Assembly: GCF_051307055.1 (NCBI RefSeq)
Contig: NZ_CP149994.1
Span: forward strand, 4,340,001 to 4,404,000
DNA length: 64,000 bases
Reading direction: 5' to 3'
DNA from: Dryocola sp051307055
Lineage (GTDB): Bacteria > Pseudomonadota > Gammaproteobacteria > Enterobacterales > Enterobacteriaceae
Position 1 is the first letter of the stretch. The number at the start of each line of letters is the position of its first letter. The notes beneath the pieces are model-generated. The model searched no databases. It was not told the DNA's origin and saw only the letters and a list, made by a program, of their open reading frames with translations. This document shows, one piece after another, positions 34,389 to 47,154 of the stretch. The translations under genes and the position numbers were made by a program.

Positions 34389-35375
34389 CTAATACATTGG
34401 CGTTAATTTTAATGGGGGCTCACGCAGAACCCGGACCTGCTCTGTGAAAGTTGCAGTCTGTCTCCGCCAGTAATCTTCCTCATGAATCCAGGGAAAATTT
34501 CTGGGAAAAGCGGGATCATCCCAGCGTCTCATAATCCACGCGAGATAATAAATCATACGCATTGCCCGTAAAGGTTCGATGAGGGCGATTTCGTCTGATT
34601 CGAAAGGAGTGAACTCTTCATAAGCTTCAATTATCGTTTCAAGCTGCATGCGCTGTTCGGCTTTATCACCGTTAAGCAGCATCCATATATCCTGAATAGC
34701 CGGGCCATTACGCGCATCATCAAGATCGACGAACAGGGGGCCGTCGCGCCAGAGTATATTGCCGGGATGGCAGTCGCCATGTAAGCGCAAAGAGTCGAAT
34801 CTGTTGTGCCAGTGCAGCGCTACCTCAGCAATTAAAGCATCTGTCGCTTTAAGAAAAGCAGGCTTTAATGCGGCCGGGACCAGGGACGTTTGCTCAAACA
34901 GCGCGCGTGGTTCATGCAGATATTCAGCCAGTCCGATAGCCGGGCGCTTCGCAAAGAGCTTACGCCGGCCGGTCTGATGAATGCGACCAAGATAGCGGCC
35001 AACCCATTCCATCTGATCGATATTATCGGTTTCGTACTGTCGTCCACCAAGGCTTGGAAAAACGGCAAACATAAACCCCTGATGTCGCAGTAAGGTCTTA
35101 CCGGAATAAGAAAGGGGAGCCGCGACCGGAACTTCATCAGCCAGTAGCTCGATAGCGTACTGATGTTCTTCTTCAATCTGTTCAGCGGACCAGCGGTGAG
35201 GACGATAAAACTTCACCACATAGCGCTGGCGATCCTCGTCCTGAAACTGATAGACGCGGTTCTCAAAGCTATTTAAAGGAGTCAGCCCGGAATCCACCCG
35301 TATGCCCTGTTCAAAAAGGGCATCCATGATGGTATCCGGATGTAGAGTCTGAAAATTAAAAGCGCTGTCCGTCAT
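34389..35375 (-). CDS. srkA: Stress response kinase A (YihE/RdoA)
   Basis: 328-residue eukaryotic-like Ser/Thr kinase with the APH fold. The catalytic loop LHGDCHPGNILW (about residue 200) and the magnesium-binding DLDDARNGP (DFG equivalent, about residue 217) are intact. In E. coli it counters MazF-mediated death and is induced with dsbA by the Cpx envelope stress system. It forms an operon with dsbA. Confidence 0.95.
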   Translation of the reverse strand: MTDSAFNFQTLHPDTIMDALFEQGIRVDSGLTPLNSFENRVYQFQDEDRQRYVVKFYRPHRWSAEQIEEEHQYAIELLADEVPVAAPLSYSGKTLLRHQGFMFAVFPSLGGRQYETDNIDQMEWVGRYLGRIHQTGRRKLFAKRPAIGLAEYLHEPRALFEQTSLVPAALKPAFLKATDALIAEVALHWHNRFDSLRLHGDCHPGNILWRDGPLFVDLDDARNGPAIQDIWMLLNGDKAEQRMQLETIIEAYEEFTPFESDEIALIEPLRAMRMIYYLAWIMRRWDDPAFPRNFPWIHEEDYWRRQTATFTEQVRVLREPPLKLTPMY

Positions 35376-35451
35376 CCAGGCAACCGGCAGTAAATACGAA
35401 TAATTCAGGATAACATTTCGTAGCCGCTTAAGCGGCCTGGCTTACAACCTT

Positions 35452-35721
35452 TTACTCTTTAATTACCCCACGCGCGCGCAGCAGAGCGGTTTTAAAATCT
35501 TCTTCATAGTCTTTTTGAATGCCCGGAATAACGGCATCTTTTTCTGCATCCCGCATTTTCAGGTGATAGATCAGCACATCGTCGGTGAGATCGGTCAATT
35601 CGCCGTTATAACCTGACTCTTTAGCCAGTTTCTGCAAAAATTGAATCAGGTTGAGATCCGGCTCTTTCTGCCACGCGGGCTGAAGCAGCTCGAGCAGTTC
35701 GTTAAGACGCTTACATTTCAT
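35452..35721 (-). CDS. yihD: YihD, DUF1040 family protein
   Basis: 89 residues from the ATG at 35721 (MKCKRLNELLELLQPAWQKE). Small, highly conserved enterobacterial cytoplasmic protein of unknown function with no obvious motif. The frame stays open upstream into the mobA region, but the E. coli start and length support this ATG. Divergent from mobA. Confidence 0.92.
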   Translation of the reverse strand: MKCKRLNELLELLQPAWQKEPDLNLIQFLQKLAKESGYNGELTDLTDDVLIYHLKMRDAEKDAVIPGIQKDYEEDFKTALLRARGVIKE

Positions 35722-35794
35722 GATATATGCTCCTTTCAGTTGCGAGATGTCACACGTTAGCAGGCTCAAACCCACAATAAAAGAGGCGATATTA

Positions 35795-36376
35795 GTGAGA
35801 CGTTTAACAGCAGTAACAGGGGTTATTCTGGCCGGTGGACGAGCGACAAGAATGGGCGGGCAGGATAAAGGGCTTGTGATGCTCAATGGACTGCCGCTGT
35901 TCAGGCATGTCATAAACAGGCTTGCGCCGCAGGTCGGTGAGCTGGCGATCAGCGCAAACAGGAATCTTGAAAAATATCAGCGTTCCGGGTTAAAGATCCT
36001 GAGGGATACCCTGCCAGATTATCCCGGCCCCCTGGCGGGGATGTTGTCGACAATGCAGCAGCTGGATACTGAATGGTTTCTGTTCTGTCCCTGTGATACG
36101 CCAATGATTCCGGAAGATCTTGCGGCCCGGCTGTGGGACGCACGCGGGCAATATCCCGCCGTCTGGGTAAATGATGGAGAGCGGGATCACCCTACCATTG
36201 TGCTTATTCACCGGAATCTGGCATCGCCGCTTGAAAATTACCTGGCGGCAGGCGAACGGCGCGTAATGGTTTTTCTGCGTGAGGCAGGTGGTCATGCTGT
36301 TATTTTTCCTAATCAGCAGCAAAACTTTACCAATGTAAACACCCCCGAAGATCTCAGCCAGTGGGAGAAGCGATAA
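35795..36376 (+). CDS. mobA: Molybdenum cofactor guanylyltransferase
   Basis: 193 residues from a GTG at 35795, preceded by AAGAGG; this matches the E. coli length (194). Nucleotidyltransferase signature LAGGRATRMGGQDKGL (residues about 11-26) and FCPCDTPMI (metal site). It transfers GMP from GTP to molybdopterin to give the MGD cofactor of nitrate, DMSO and formate enzymes. Its stop overlaps the mobB start (TAATG). Confidence 0.95.
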   Translation: MRRLTAVTGVILAGGRATRMGGQDKGLVMLNGLPLFRHVINRLAPQVGELAISANRNLEKYQRSGLKILRDTLPDYPGPLAGMLSTMQQLDTEWFLFCPCDTPMIPEDLAARLWDARGQYPAVWVNDGERDHPTIVLIHRNLASPLENYLAAGERRVMVFLREAGGHAVIFPNQQQNFTNVNTPEDLSQWEKR

Positions 36377-36882
36377 TGATCCCTCTGCTGGCCTTCGCCG
36401 CGTGGAGCGGCACAGGAAAAACAACGCTTTTGAAACAGCTTATCCCCTTGCTTATTGAAAGAGGGATTCGTCCGGGTTTGATAAAACATACCCATCACGA
36501 TATGGATGTCGATAAACCAGGAAAAGACAGCTACGAACTGCGTAAAGCGGGCGCGGCGCAGACTATGGTGGTCAGCCAGAAACGCTGGGCGTTAATGACT
36601 GAGACTCCGGAAGAGCCCGAATTAGATTTACACAGGCTCGCAAGCCGAATGGACGCAACTACGCTGGACCTCATACTGGTGGAGGGCTTTAAGCACGAGA
36701 ATGTGCCCAACATCCTGCTTTACAGAGAAGGGGTTTCGCACAGCTTTGACGCTTTAGAAATCGACAACCAAGTTATCGCCATTGCTAGTGACGCAAGAAT
36801 AAAAGCACAAAAAATACCCGTTCTGGATATTAATTCACCCAACGAGATCGCTGACTTTATCAGTAGATGGCTAGAAAAATAG
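36376..36882 (+). CDS. mobB: Molybdopterin-guanine dinucleotide biosynthesis adaptor MobB
   Basis: 168 residues from the ATG at 36376, which overlaps the mobA stop codon. P-loop WSGTGKTTLLKQL at residues about 10-22 binds GTP; the conserved block IKHTHHDMDVDKPGKDSYEL follows. It assists MobA but is not essential in E. coli. Its 3' flank is the end of an rRNA operon, as at E. coli rrnA. Confidence 0.95.
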   Translation: MIPLLAFAAWSGTGKTTLLKQLIPLLIERGIRPGLIKHTHHDMDVDKPGKDSYELRKAGAAQTMVVSQKRWALMTETPEEPELDLHRLASRMDATTLDLILVEGFKHENVPNILLYREGVSHSFDALEIDNQVIAIASDARIKAQKIPVLDINSPNEIADFISRWLEK

Positions 36883-36886
36883 ATAT

Positions 36887-36912
36887 GACCTGCTTTGATA
36901 GCAGGTCTTTTT
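36887..36912 (+). terminator. Terminator of mobAB
   Basis: GACCTGC-TTTGATA-GCAGGTC then TTTTT, four bases after the mobB stop. Confidence 0.88.
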
Positions 36913-36925
36913 CGTAAACCGCAGA

Positions 36926-36959
36926 CGACAAAAAGCCCCGCACTCATGTGCGGGGCTTT
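36926..36959 (-). terminator. rRNA operon terminator
   Basis: AAAGCCCCGCAC-TCAT-GTGCGGGGCTTT, a perfect 12-bp stem, followed on the minus strand by Ts. It sits 12 bases after the 5S gene. Confidence 0.93.
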
Positions 36960-36970
36960 CTGCTGATTCG

Positions 36971-37090
36971 GAGCCTGGCAGTTCCCTACTCTCGCATGGG
37001 GAGACCCCACACTACCATCGGCGCTACGGCGTTTCACTTCTGAGTTCGGCATGGGGTCAGGTGGGACCACCGCGCTGTTGCCGCCAGGCA
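36971..37090 (-). rRNA. rrf: 5S ribosomal RNA
   Basis: 120 nt beginning TGCCTGGCGGCAACAGCGCG and containing CCACCTGACCCCATGCCGAA, the standard enterobacterial 5S sequence. Last gene of the minus-strand rRNA operon. No tRNA gene follows it, unlike E. coli rrnC, which has aspT-trpT; the downstream flank is mobB, as at rrnA. Confidence 0.98.
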
Positions 37091-37194
37091 TATTCTGTAC
37101 CGCTGACCGTCACCTTAAACACGTGACCACCGGCGTCAATCCTGAACATCGCTGAAAATTAAATCGTCTCTCACCAAAACACCTTCGGTGTTGT

Positions 37195-40102
<2,908 letters not shown>

Positions 40103-40323
40103 TCACAACCCGAAGGTGTCTCGTGAGACACGCCCGTCTGTTGTGAAAAGTTGAGAGACTTGGACACACCGCTTATCTGTTCCTGTTACGGGGAACAGAC
40201 ACAGTGTGTCGTTTCAATTTTCAGCTTGTTCCGGATTTTTAAAGAGCAAATATCTCAAACGTGATTCCTGAGAATCAGTTTTGAGATAATTTTGGCGGGT
40301 GACTTTCACTCACAAACCAGCAA

Positions 40324-40348
40324 GTGGCGTCCCCTGGAGGTTTGAATC
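40324..40348 (-). repeat. Degenerate copy of the tRNA-Glu 3' end in the 16S-23S spacer
   Basis: The 12-mer GTGGCGTCCCCT at 40324-40335 is an exact repeat of 40362-40373 in the tRNA-Glu gene, displaced by 38 bases. On the minus strand the copy reads GATTCAAACCTCCAGGGGACG and on to the CCA, that is, a decayed T-arm plus acceptor end. It is followed by the normal E. coli-like spacer (CTTGCTGGTTTGTGAGTG). Confidence 0.75.
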
Positions 40349-40362
40349 TCACAGTTTACGCG

Positions 40363-40438
40363 TGGCGTCCCCTAGGGGATTCGAACCCCTGTTACCGCCG
40401 TGAAAGGGCGGTGTCCTGGGCCTCTAGACGAAGGGGAC
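40363..40438 (-). tRNA. tRNA-Glu (anticodon TTC) in the rRNA spacer
   Basis: 76 nt from GTCCCCTTCGTCTAGAGGCC to the encoded CCA. The anticodon arm is CCGCCCTTTCACGGCGG (TTC), and GGTTCGAAT is the T-loop. The E. coli operons with a single tRNA-Glu spacer are rrnB, C, E and G; here the yieP flank points to the rrnC type (gltU). Confidence 0.98.
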
Positions 40439-40523
40439 ACTGAAGTCTCACTCGCAAGACGCCTTGCTTCTTTACTTCTATCAGACAATCTGTGTGGACA
40501 CTGCGCGGAACGTATCTTTCAGG

Positions 40524-42065
<1,542 letters not shown>

Positions 42066-42227
42066 AAAAGCTTGATGTGCTTCAACCAGTGAAGCGGTGC
42101 TCAAAGATTACATTCACATAATTCATAATGAATTACTGTCTGGTCACTTTAAGGCTTGATATTTTTTTGCATCCGGAGATGCTGAGATATCAATCCTGCG
42201 AGTGCCCACACAGATTGTCTGATAAAT

Positions 42228-42240
42228 TGTTAAAGAGCGT
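42228..42240 (-). promoter_or_regulatory. rRNA leader boxA antitermination signal
   Basis: Minus strand GCTCTTTAACAA, the standard boxA, about 165 bases upstream of 16S. It recruits NusB-NusE for rRNA antitermination. Confidence 0.85.
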
Positions 42241-42277
42241 GCAACGAGCGGCTGAGCCTGCTGTTGCGAGGTGGCGT

Positions 42278-42305
42278 ATATTACGCTTTCCTCCTACAGA
42301 GTCAA
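42278..42305 (-). promoter_or_regulatory. rRNA promoter P2
   Basis: Minus strand: -35 TTGACT (42300-42305) and -10 TAATAT (42278-42283), 16-base spacing. Closely follows the E. coli rrn P2 pattern. Confidence 0.88.
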
Positions 42306-42375
42306 GCGTTTATTTTCGCTTTCGTCTGCCTGACGGGCCGGTTTGTAAGCCGTTGTGCCGTGTCAGTGGAGGCGC

Positions 42376-42403
42376 AGTATAGGGATTTTTCGGAGGCTGA
42401 CAA
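42376..42403 (-). promoter_or_regulatory. rRNA promoter P1
   Basis: Minus strand: -35 TTGTCA (42398-42403), 16-base spacer, -10 TATACT (42376-42381), then the GC-rich discriminator GCGCC that makes P1 sensitive to ppGpp and initiating NTPs. The AT-rich stretch upstream (42404-42500) probably holds the UP element and Fis sites. Confidence 0.9.
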
Positions 42404-42554
42404 GCGTTTATTGCAAATAAATTACCAGGTGCCTTTTTTTTCGCCAAAAAGGCTGCAAAACCTGTGTAACACGGGATATTTGCTGTTTTAAGCATCAGAA
42501 AGAGAGGGCAGATGGCATACTACGAAGAGAAACAGAGCTAAAGGAATTGCAAAA

Positions 42555-43262
42555 ATGTCTTTATCTGCACAACAACTCGCGGCGCAGAAGAATCTTTCTT
42601 ATGTTCTTGCGGAGAAACTGGCACAGCGCATCCTTAAAGGAGAGTATGAAGCGGGTAGCATTTTACCCGGTGAAATCGAACTTGGAGAGCTATTCGGCGT
42701 CAGCCGCACCGCCGTGCGGGAAGCAGTAAAGACATTAACAGCCAAAGGAATGGTTTTGCCTCGCCCGCGCATCGGCACCCGCGTTATGCCCCGCAGCCAC
42801 TGGAACTTCCTTGATAAGGAGCTGCTTACCTGGTGGATGACCGAGGAAAACTTTAATGATGTGGTGGGCTACTTCCTGGTGATGCGTAACAGCCTTGAGC
42901 CACAAGCCTGTGCGCTTGCAGCGATAAATGGCAGCAGCGAACAAAAAGCATATCTCAGCGAACTGATGGCAGAAATGACGAGGCTGAAGACCTCGTTTGA
43001 CCGCGAACGCTGGATAGAGGTCGATATGGCTTACCATGAGCATATCTATGAGATGAGCGCCAATCCTTTCCTTTGCGCCTTCGCCAATCTGTTCCGCTCT
43101 GTCTATTACAACTACTTCACGGCGATAACCGACAACGAAGTCATCAAGCTCGATTTACATCGGGCCATCGTTGATGCCGTTGCCCGGGGAGATAGCCAGG
43201 CTGCCTTAACCGCGTGTCAGGCGCTATTAAAAGAACCTTTCGCTGAAAACCACGCGGGCTAA
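42555..43262 (+). CDS. yieP: GntR/FadR-family transcriptional regulator YieP
   Basis: 235 residues. N-terminal winged helix-turn-helix (GELFGVSRTAVREAVKTLTAKG, cut here to its core, residues about 35-65). The C-terminal FCD effector domain has metal-binding type residues in WIEVDMAYHEHIYEM. In E. coli yieP lies just upstream of rrnC, transcribed away from it, as here. It converges on rbsR with only 14 bases between stops; E. coli has hsrA there. Confidence 0.93.
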   Translation: MSLSAQQLAAQKNLSYVLAEKLAQRILKGEYEAGSILPGEIELGELFGVSRTAVREAVKTLTAKGMVLPRPRIGTRVMPRSHWNFLDKELLTWWMTEENFNDVVGYFLVMRNSLEPQACALAAINGSSEQKAYLSELMAEMTRLKTSFDRERWIEVDMAYHEHIYEMSANPFLCAFANLFRSVYYNYFTAITDNEVIKLDLHRAIVDAVARGDSQAALTACQALLKEPFAENHAG

Positions 43263-43276
43263 ATGAACCCCTGCTA

Positions 43277-44269
43277 TTAAACTGAACCGCGCTCCACCAG
43301 CTCCGGCGTCAATAGCAGACGCTGCTGCGCCAGCGTGGGCTGCGCCATGCGATGAATTAACACGTCCACGGCCAGCTCGCCCAGCTCATCTTTTGGCTGG
43401 TGAACAGTCGTGAGCGGTGGCGTCATGTAGCGCGCCAGCTCAATATCATCATAACCAACCACGGCCATATCCTTCGGCACGCTCAAACCAGCCTGATACA
43501 GCGCATGATAAGCGCCCACCGCCATCGCATCGTTTCCGGTGAACACCGCATGAGGCGGCTGCTCCAGCGCCAGAAGAGAATTCATGGCCGTAAAGCCGCC
43601 CTGAAACTCAAAATCGCCAATAATTTCATAACCCGGATGAATCGTCAGCCCCGCGCCGTTCATTGCTTTGCGATAGCCTTCCAGCCGCAGTCTGGCGGGC
43701 GTTTTATCCTGCCGACCGGCGATGCAGGCAATACGGGTATAGCCATTATCGATAAGATGCTGAGTCGCCATTTCCCCCCCCAGCAGGGAGTTATCCTGAA
43801 TCACGTCGCTTTCGCCTTCAAAAGGCGCCCAGTCCATCATCACCGTTGGAATGGAGGGATAGCGATTCATTATCTCGGCCGAAGGCAGATGGGTTTCGGT
43901 ACACAGCAGCAGCAGGCCATCGACGCGTTTTTGCATCAGCGTTTCCAGATTGCGGTTCATGCGCTGCTCATCGCCTTCTGTATTGCACAGCACCAGACTG
44001 TATCCGCGCTCAAAGCAGCTACGCTCCACGCCGCGCACCAGTTCAGAATAGAACGGGTTGCTGCTGGCGGTGATTAACATGCCGATGGTGTGGGTCTGGT
44101 TAAGTTTGAGACTACGCGCCAGAGCCGAGGGCGCATAGTTCAGCGTTTTGATGGCTGCATCGACCTTTTCGCGAATAGCCTCGCTCACGAACCGGTCTTT
44201 ATTGATGACGTGTGAAACCGTCGAGGTGGAGACGCCCGCCAGGCGGGCGACATCTTTCATCGTAGCCAA
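43277..44269 (-). CDS. rbsR: Ribose operon repressor RbsR
   Basis: 330-residue LacI-family repressor. The helix-turn-helix is TMKDVARLAGVSTSTVSHVI at the N-terminus, followed by the hinge (ALARSLKLNQT) and a periplasmic-binding-protein-like core that senses ribose. Its likely operators, AGCGAAACGTTTCGCT-type, lie upstream of rbsD. The start is 2 bases after the rbsK stop. Confidence 0.97.
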   Translation of the reverse strand: MATMKDVARLAGVSTSTVSHVINKDRFVSEAIREKVDAAIKTLNYAPSALARSLKLNQTHTIGMLITASSNPFYSELVRGVERSCFERGYSLVLCNTEGDEQRMNRNLETLMQKRVDGLLLLCTETHLPSAEIMNRYPSIPTVMMDWAPFEGESDVIQDNSLLGGEMATQHLIDNGYTRIACIAGRQDKTPARLRLEGYRKAMNGAGLTIHPGYEIIGDFEFQGGFTAMNSLLALEQPPHAVFTGNDAMAVGAYHALYQAGLSVPKDMAVVGYDDIELARYMTPPLTTVHQPKDELGELAVDVLIHRMAQPTLAQQRLLLTPELVERGSV

Positions 44270-44271
44270 GA

Positions 44272-45201
44272 TTACCCCTGCTGCTGCAAGAACTCGTCGA
44301 TTTCATTACGCCAGGGCACGGAAGGCTGTGCACCTTTACGTGTGACGGCAATAGCGGCGGCGGCGTGCGCAAAGCGAATCGCCTCATTCAGCGTTTTCTC
44401 TTCCAGCAACGCCGTCACCAGCGCACCGTTAAAAGTATCGCCAGCGGCAATCGTATCCACAGCGTTAACCTTAAAGCCCGGAACGCGCTGCCCTTTTCCC
44501 TGTTCGCTCAGCCAGACGCCGCGGCTGCCAAGCGTAATAATGACGGTTTCTATCCCTTTACCGTGTAACGCCTGGGCGGCTTTCGCTGCATCCTCGTCAT
44601 TTTCGACACGAATGCCGGTGAGCTTTTCCGCTTCGGTTTCATTCGGGGTGATCATATTCACCAGCCCCAGCAGTTCATCCGACAATACACAGGCAGGTGC
44701 GGGATTAAGCACGACTTTGGTCTGATTCTGATGAGCAATCTTAGCCGCAGCCAGCACGCTTTCCAGCGGCGACTCAAGCTGCATTAACAGCGCGGAAGCG
44801 TCGGCAATTTTATCCTGATGGGCCGCAACCAGTTCCGGGGTTAACGCGCCGTTTGCGCCAGCATGAATGCCTATTATGTTTTCGCCCGTACCGTTCACGA
44901 AAATCAGCGCAACGCCCGTCGCGGCATCGTTAACAGTAGAAACGGAAGAGATGTCGATATTATCGCTTGCAAGCTGCCTGCAAACGCGGCTGCCGGTGTC
45001 GTCATCGCCGACGCAGGCAATAAAGGCAATATCGGCACCGCTGCGCCCGGCCGCCACTGCCTGGTTTGCGCCTTTCCCGCCGAAAGCGAGCTGGTATTCC
45101 TGCCCGGTAACCGTTTCACCCGGCGTTGGAAAATGTTCGAGGTTAAGGATATGGTCAGCGTTAATGCTGCCGAGGACGACGAGACTGCCTTTCGTTTTCA
45201 T
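44272..45201 (-). CDS. rbsK: Ribokinase
   Basis: 309-residue PfkB-family kinase that phosphorylates ribose at O5. PfkB signatures: GGKGANQAVAAGRSGADIAF (about residue 40) and the catalytic/anion-hole motif VDTIAAGDTFNGAL (aspartate near residue 255). It sits downstream of rbsB behind a stem-loop and directly upstream of rbsR. Confidence 0.98.
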   Translation of the reverse strand: MKTKGSLVVLGSINADHILNLEHFPTPGETVTGQEYQLAFGGKGANQAVAAGRSGADIAFIACVGDDDTGSRVCRQLASDNIDISSVSTVNDAATGVALIFVNGTGENIIGIHAGANGALTPELVAAHQDKIADASALLMQLESPLESVLAAAKIAHQNQTKVVLNPAPACVLSDELLGLVNMITPNETEAEKLTGIRVENDEDAAKAAQALHGKGIETVIITLGSRGVWLSEQGKGQRVPGFKVNAVDTIAAGDTFNGALVTALLEEKTLNEAIRFAHAAAAIAVTRKGAQPSVPWRNEIDEFLQQQG

Positions 45202-45220
45202 TTTTCCTGCCCAGTTAAGT

Positions 45221-45248
45221 GCGCCACCCTGAACCTCAAGGGTGGCGC
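45221..45248 (-). other. Intercistronic stem-loop between rbsB and rbsK
   Basis: GCGCCACCCT-GAACCTCA-AGGGTGGCGC: a perfect 10-bp GC-rich stem, no T-run. Such hairpins protect upstream mRNA from 3' exonucleases, which would favour the abundant periplasmic RbsB over RbsK. Role inferred. Confidence 0.7.
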
Positions 45249-45272
45249 GATGCCCTGCTTTTATTTGTCGTC

Positions 45273-46160
45273 TTATTTGGTGACCAGTTTCAGGTCTACC
45301 GGGATTTTAGACTCAACCTTTTCGCCTTTCAGGACTTTATCTGCCGTTTCAACGCCGATGACGCCAATCTGATCGGCCATCTGCGCCACGGTTGCGCCCA
45401 GCTTGCCGCCTTCAACCGCTTTTACGCCGTCATCGGTGCCGTCGAAGCCAACCACCAGCACGTCAGATTTACCTGCCGTTTGCAGCGCGCGCAGCGCACC
45501 CAGCGCCATTTCATCGTTCTGCGCAAATACGGCCTGCACATCCGGATGCGCGGTCAGCAGGTTCTGCATCACGTTCAGGCCTTTAGTACGGTCGAAGTCT
45601 GCCGGCTGGCTCGCCAGTACGGTAAATTTGTGGGCTGCGGTAGCCTGTTTGAAACCTTCGCCACGTTCGCGAGCCGCAGATGCACCGGCGATGCCCTGTA
45701 GTTCAATAACCTTCGCGCCATCGCCCAGCTTCTTAGCGATAAAATCACCCGCCATTTTACCCCCGGCTACGTTGTCAGAAGCGATGTGGCTGACCACGGT
45801 GCCCTGGTTCGCCATACGGTCGAGGGTAATGACCGGGATCTTTGCCTGGTTCGCCATTTTTACCGCATTGCCCACGGCATCGGAATCGGTTGGGTTGATA
45901 AGCATCAGTTTGGTGCCGCGAACGGTCAGGTCCTGCACGTTCGCCAGTTCTTTAGCCGGGTTGTTCTGAGAGTCCAGCACTACCAGGTTATAACCCAGTT
46001 TGTCGGCCTCTTTCTGCGCGCCGTCTTTCAGGGAAACGAAGAACGGGTTGTTGAGCGTGGAAACAACCAGCGCGATGGTATCTTTTGCCATGGCGTTCGC
46101 ACTTACGGTGGCGCTCAGCGCAACTGCGGAAACCAGGGTAGCCAGTTTTTTCATATTCAT
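45273..46160 (-). CDS. rbsB: D-ribose-binding periplasmic protein
   Basis: 295 residues with a signal peptide (MNMKKLATLVSAVALSATVS, cleaved after ANAMA). Type I periplasmic-binding fold; sugar-contacting residues are in STLNNPFFVSLKDG and VFAQNDEMALGALRAL. It feeds RbsAC and, in E. coli, the Trg chemoreceptor. Confidence 0.98.
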   Translation of the reverse strand: MNMKKLATLVSAVALSATVSANAMAKDTIALVVSTLNNPFFVSLKDGAQKEADKLGYNLVVLDSQNNPAKELANVQDLTVRGTKLMLINPTDSDAVGNAVKMANQAKIPVITLDRMANQGTVVSHIASDNVAGGKMAGDFIAKKLGDGAKVIELQGIAGASAARERGEGFKQATAAHKFTVLASQPADFDRTKGLNVMQNLLTAHPDVQAVFAQNDEMALGALRALQTAGKSDVLVVGFDGTDDGVKAVEGGKLGATVAQMADQIGVIGVETADKVLKGEKVESKIPVDLKLVTK

Positions 46161-46188
46161 AGTCAGATGTCCTGTAGGGTTATGATTG

Positions 46189-47154
46189 TTACTGCTTTTT
46201 GTTGTCCACCAGCACCGCCAGTAAAATAACCACTGCTTTGACGATCATCTGGTAATAAGAAGACACACCTAATAAATTCAGCCCGTTGTTCAGGAAGCCG
46301 AGGATCAGCGCGCCGATCAGCGTCCCGACAATACGTCCTTTCCCGCCAGCAAGGCTTGTGCCGCCCAAAACGACGGCGGCGATAGCGTCCAGCTCATAGC
46401 CGGTACCCGCAGTTGGCTGCGCGGAGGAAAGACGCGCCACTTCGATGATCCCGGCCAGAGACGCCAGCAGACCGGAGAGCGAATAAACGATAACCTTTAC
46501 TTTATTAACGCTGATGCCGGAAAGACGCGTCGCCGCTTCGTTGCCGCCAAGCGCGTAGATATAACGACCCAGGCGAGTGTGGTGCAGCATGTACCACGCG
46601 GCCAGGAAGACAATCCCCATGATCCAAACCGGCGTAGGGATGCCCAGCGGGCGGCCAATACCAAACCAGCCAAAGAGATCGGCGTTATCCGAGAAGCCGG
46701 TATTTACCGGGCTTCCGTTGGTGTAAACCATGGTCACACCGCGTAATAACAGCATCATCACCAGCGTTGCGATAAACGCCTGTACGCGCCCTTTCGCAAC
46801 GATAACGCCGGTCACGGCCCCGATGGCGGCACCCAAAGCCAGCGCCGCAGCAATCGCTACCAGCGCATTCGCTTCTACGCCAACAATCGAGGCGGCTACC
46901 GCTCCGGTCAGCGCCAGTAATGAACCGACGGACAGGTCGATCCCGGAAGTAAGAATCACCAGCGTCATCCCCACCGCCATAATAGCGTTCACGGAGGTTT
47001 GCTGCAGAATGTTAAACAGGTTATTAACGGTGAAGAAGTTCGGGCTCAGGCTCGAAACGATCGCAATCAGCACCAGCAGGGCGATCAGCGATTTTTGATC
47101 CAACAGCCACGCTTTTGTGAACCAGCGACGGGAAGGAACAGACTGGGTGCTCAT
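46189..47154 (-). CDS. rbsC: Ribose ABC transporter permease
   Basis: 321 residues with 8-10 membrane helices. The conserved cytoplasmic loop GGNEAATRLSGISVNKVKV contacts the ATPase. Its ATG abuts the rbsA stop with no gap, so they are translationally coupled. Confidence 0.97.
   Translation of the reverse strand: MSTQSVPSRRWFTKAWLLDQKSLIALLVLIAIVSSLSPNFFTVNNLFNILQQTSVNAIMAVGMTLVILTSGIDLSVGSLLALTGAVAASIVGVEANALVAIAAALALGAAIGAVTGVIVAKGRVQAFIATLVMMLLLRGVTMVYTNGSPVNTGFSDNADLFGWFGIGRPLGIPTPVWIMGIVFLAAWYMLHHTRLGRYIYALGGNEAATRLSGISVNKVKVIVYSLSGLLASLAGIIEVARLSSAQPTAGTGYELDAIAAVVLGGTSLAGGKGRIVGTLIGALILGFLNNGLNLLGVSSYYQMIVKAVVILLAVLVDNKKQ

Noticed and set aside
36720..37091. Open frames across the 5S, 23S and 16S genes
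   Set aside because: They lie inside or against structural RNA genes and show no independent evidence of translation.
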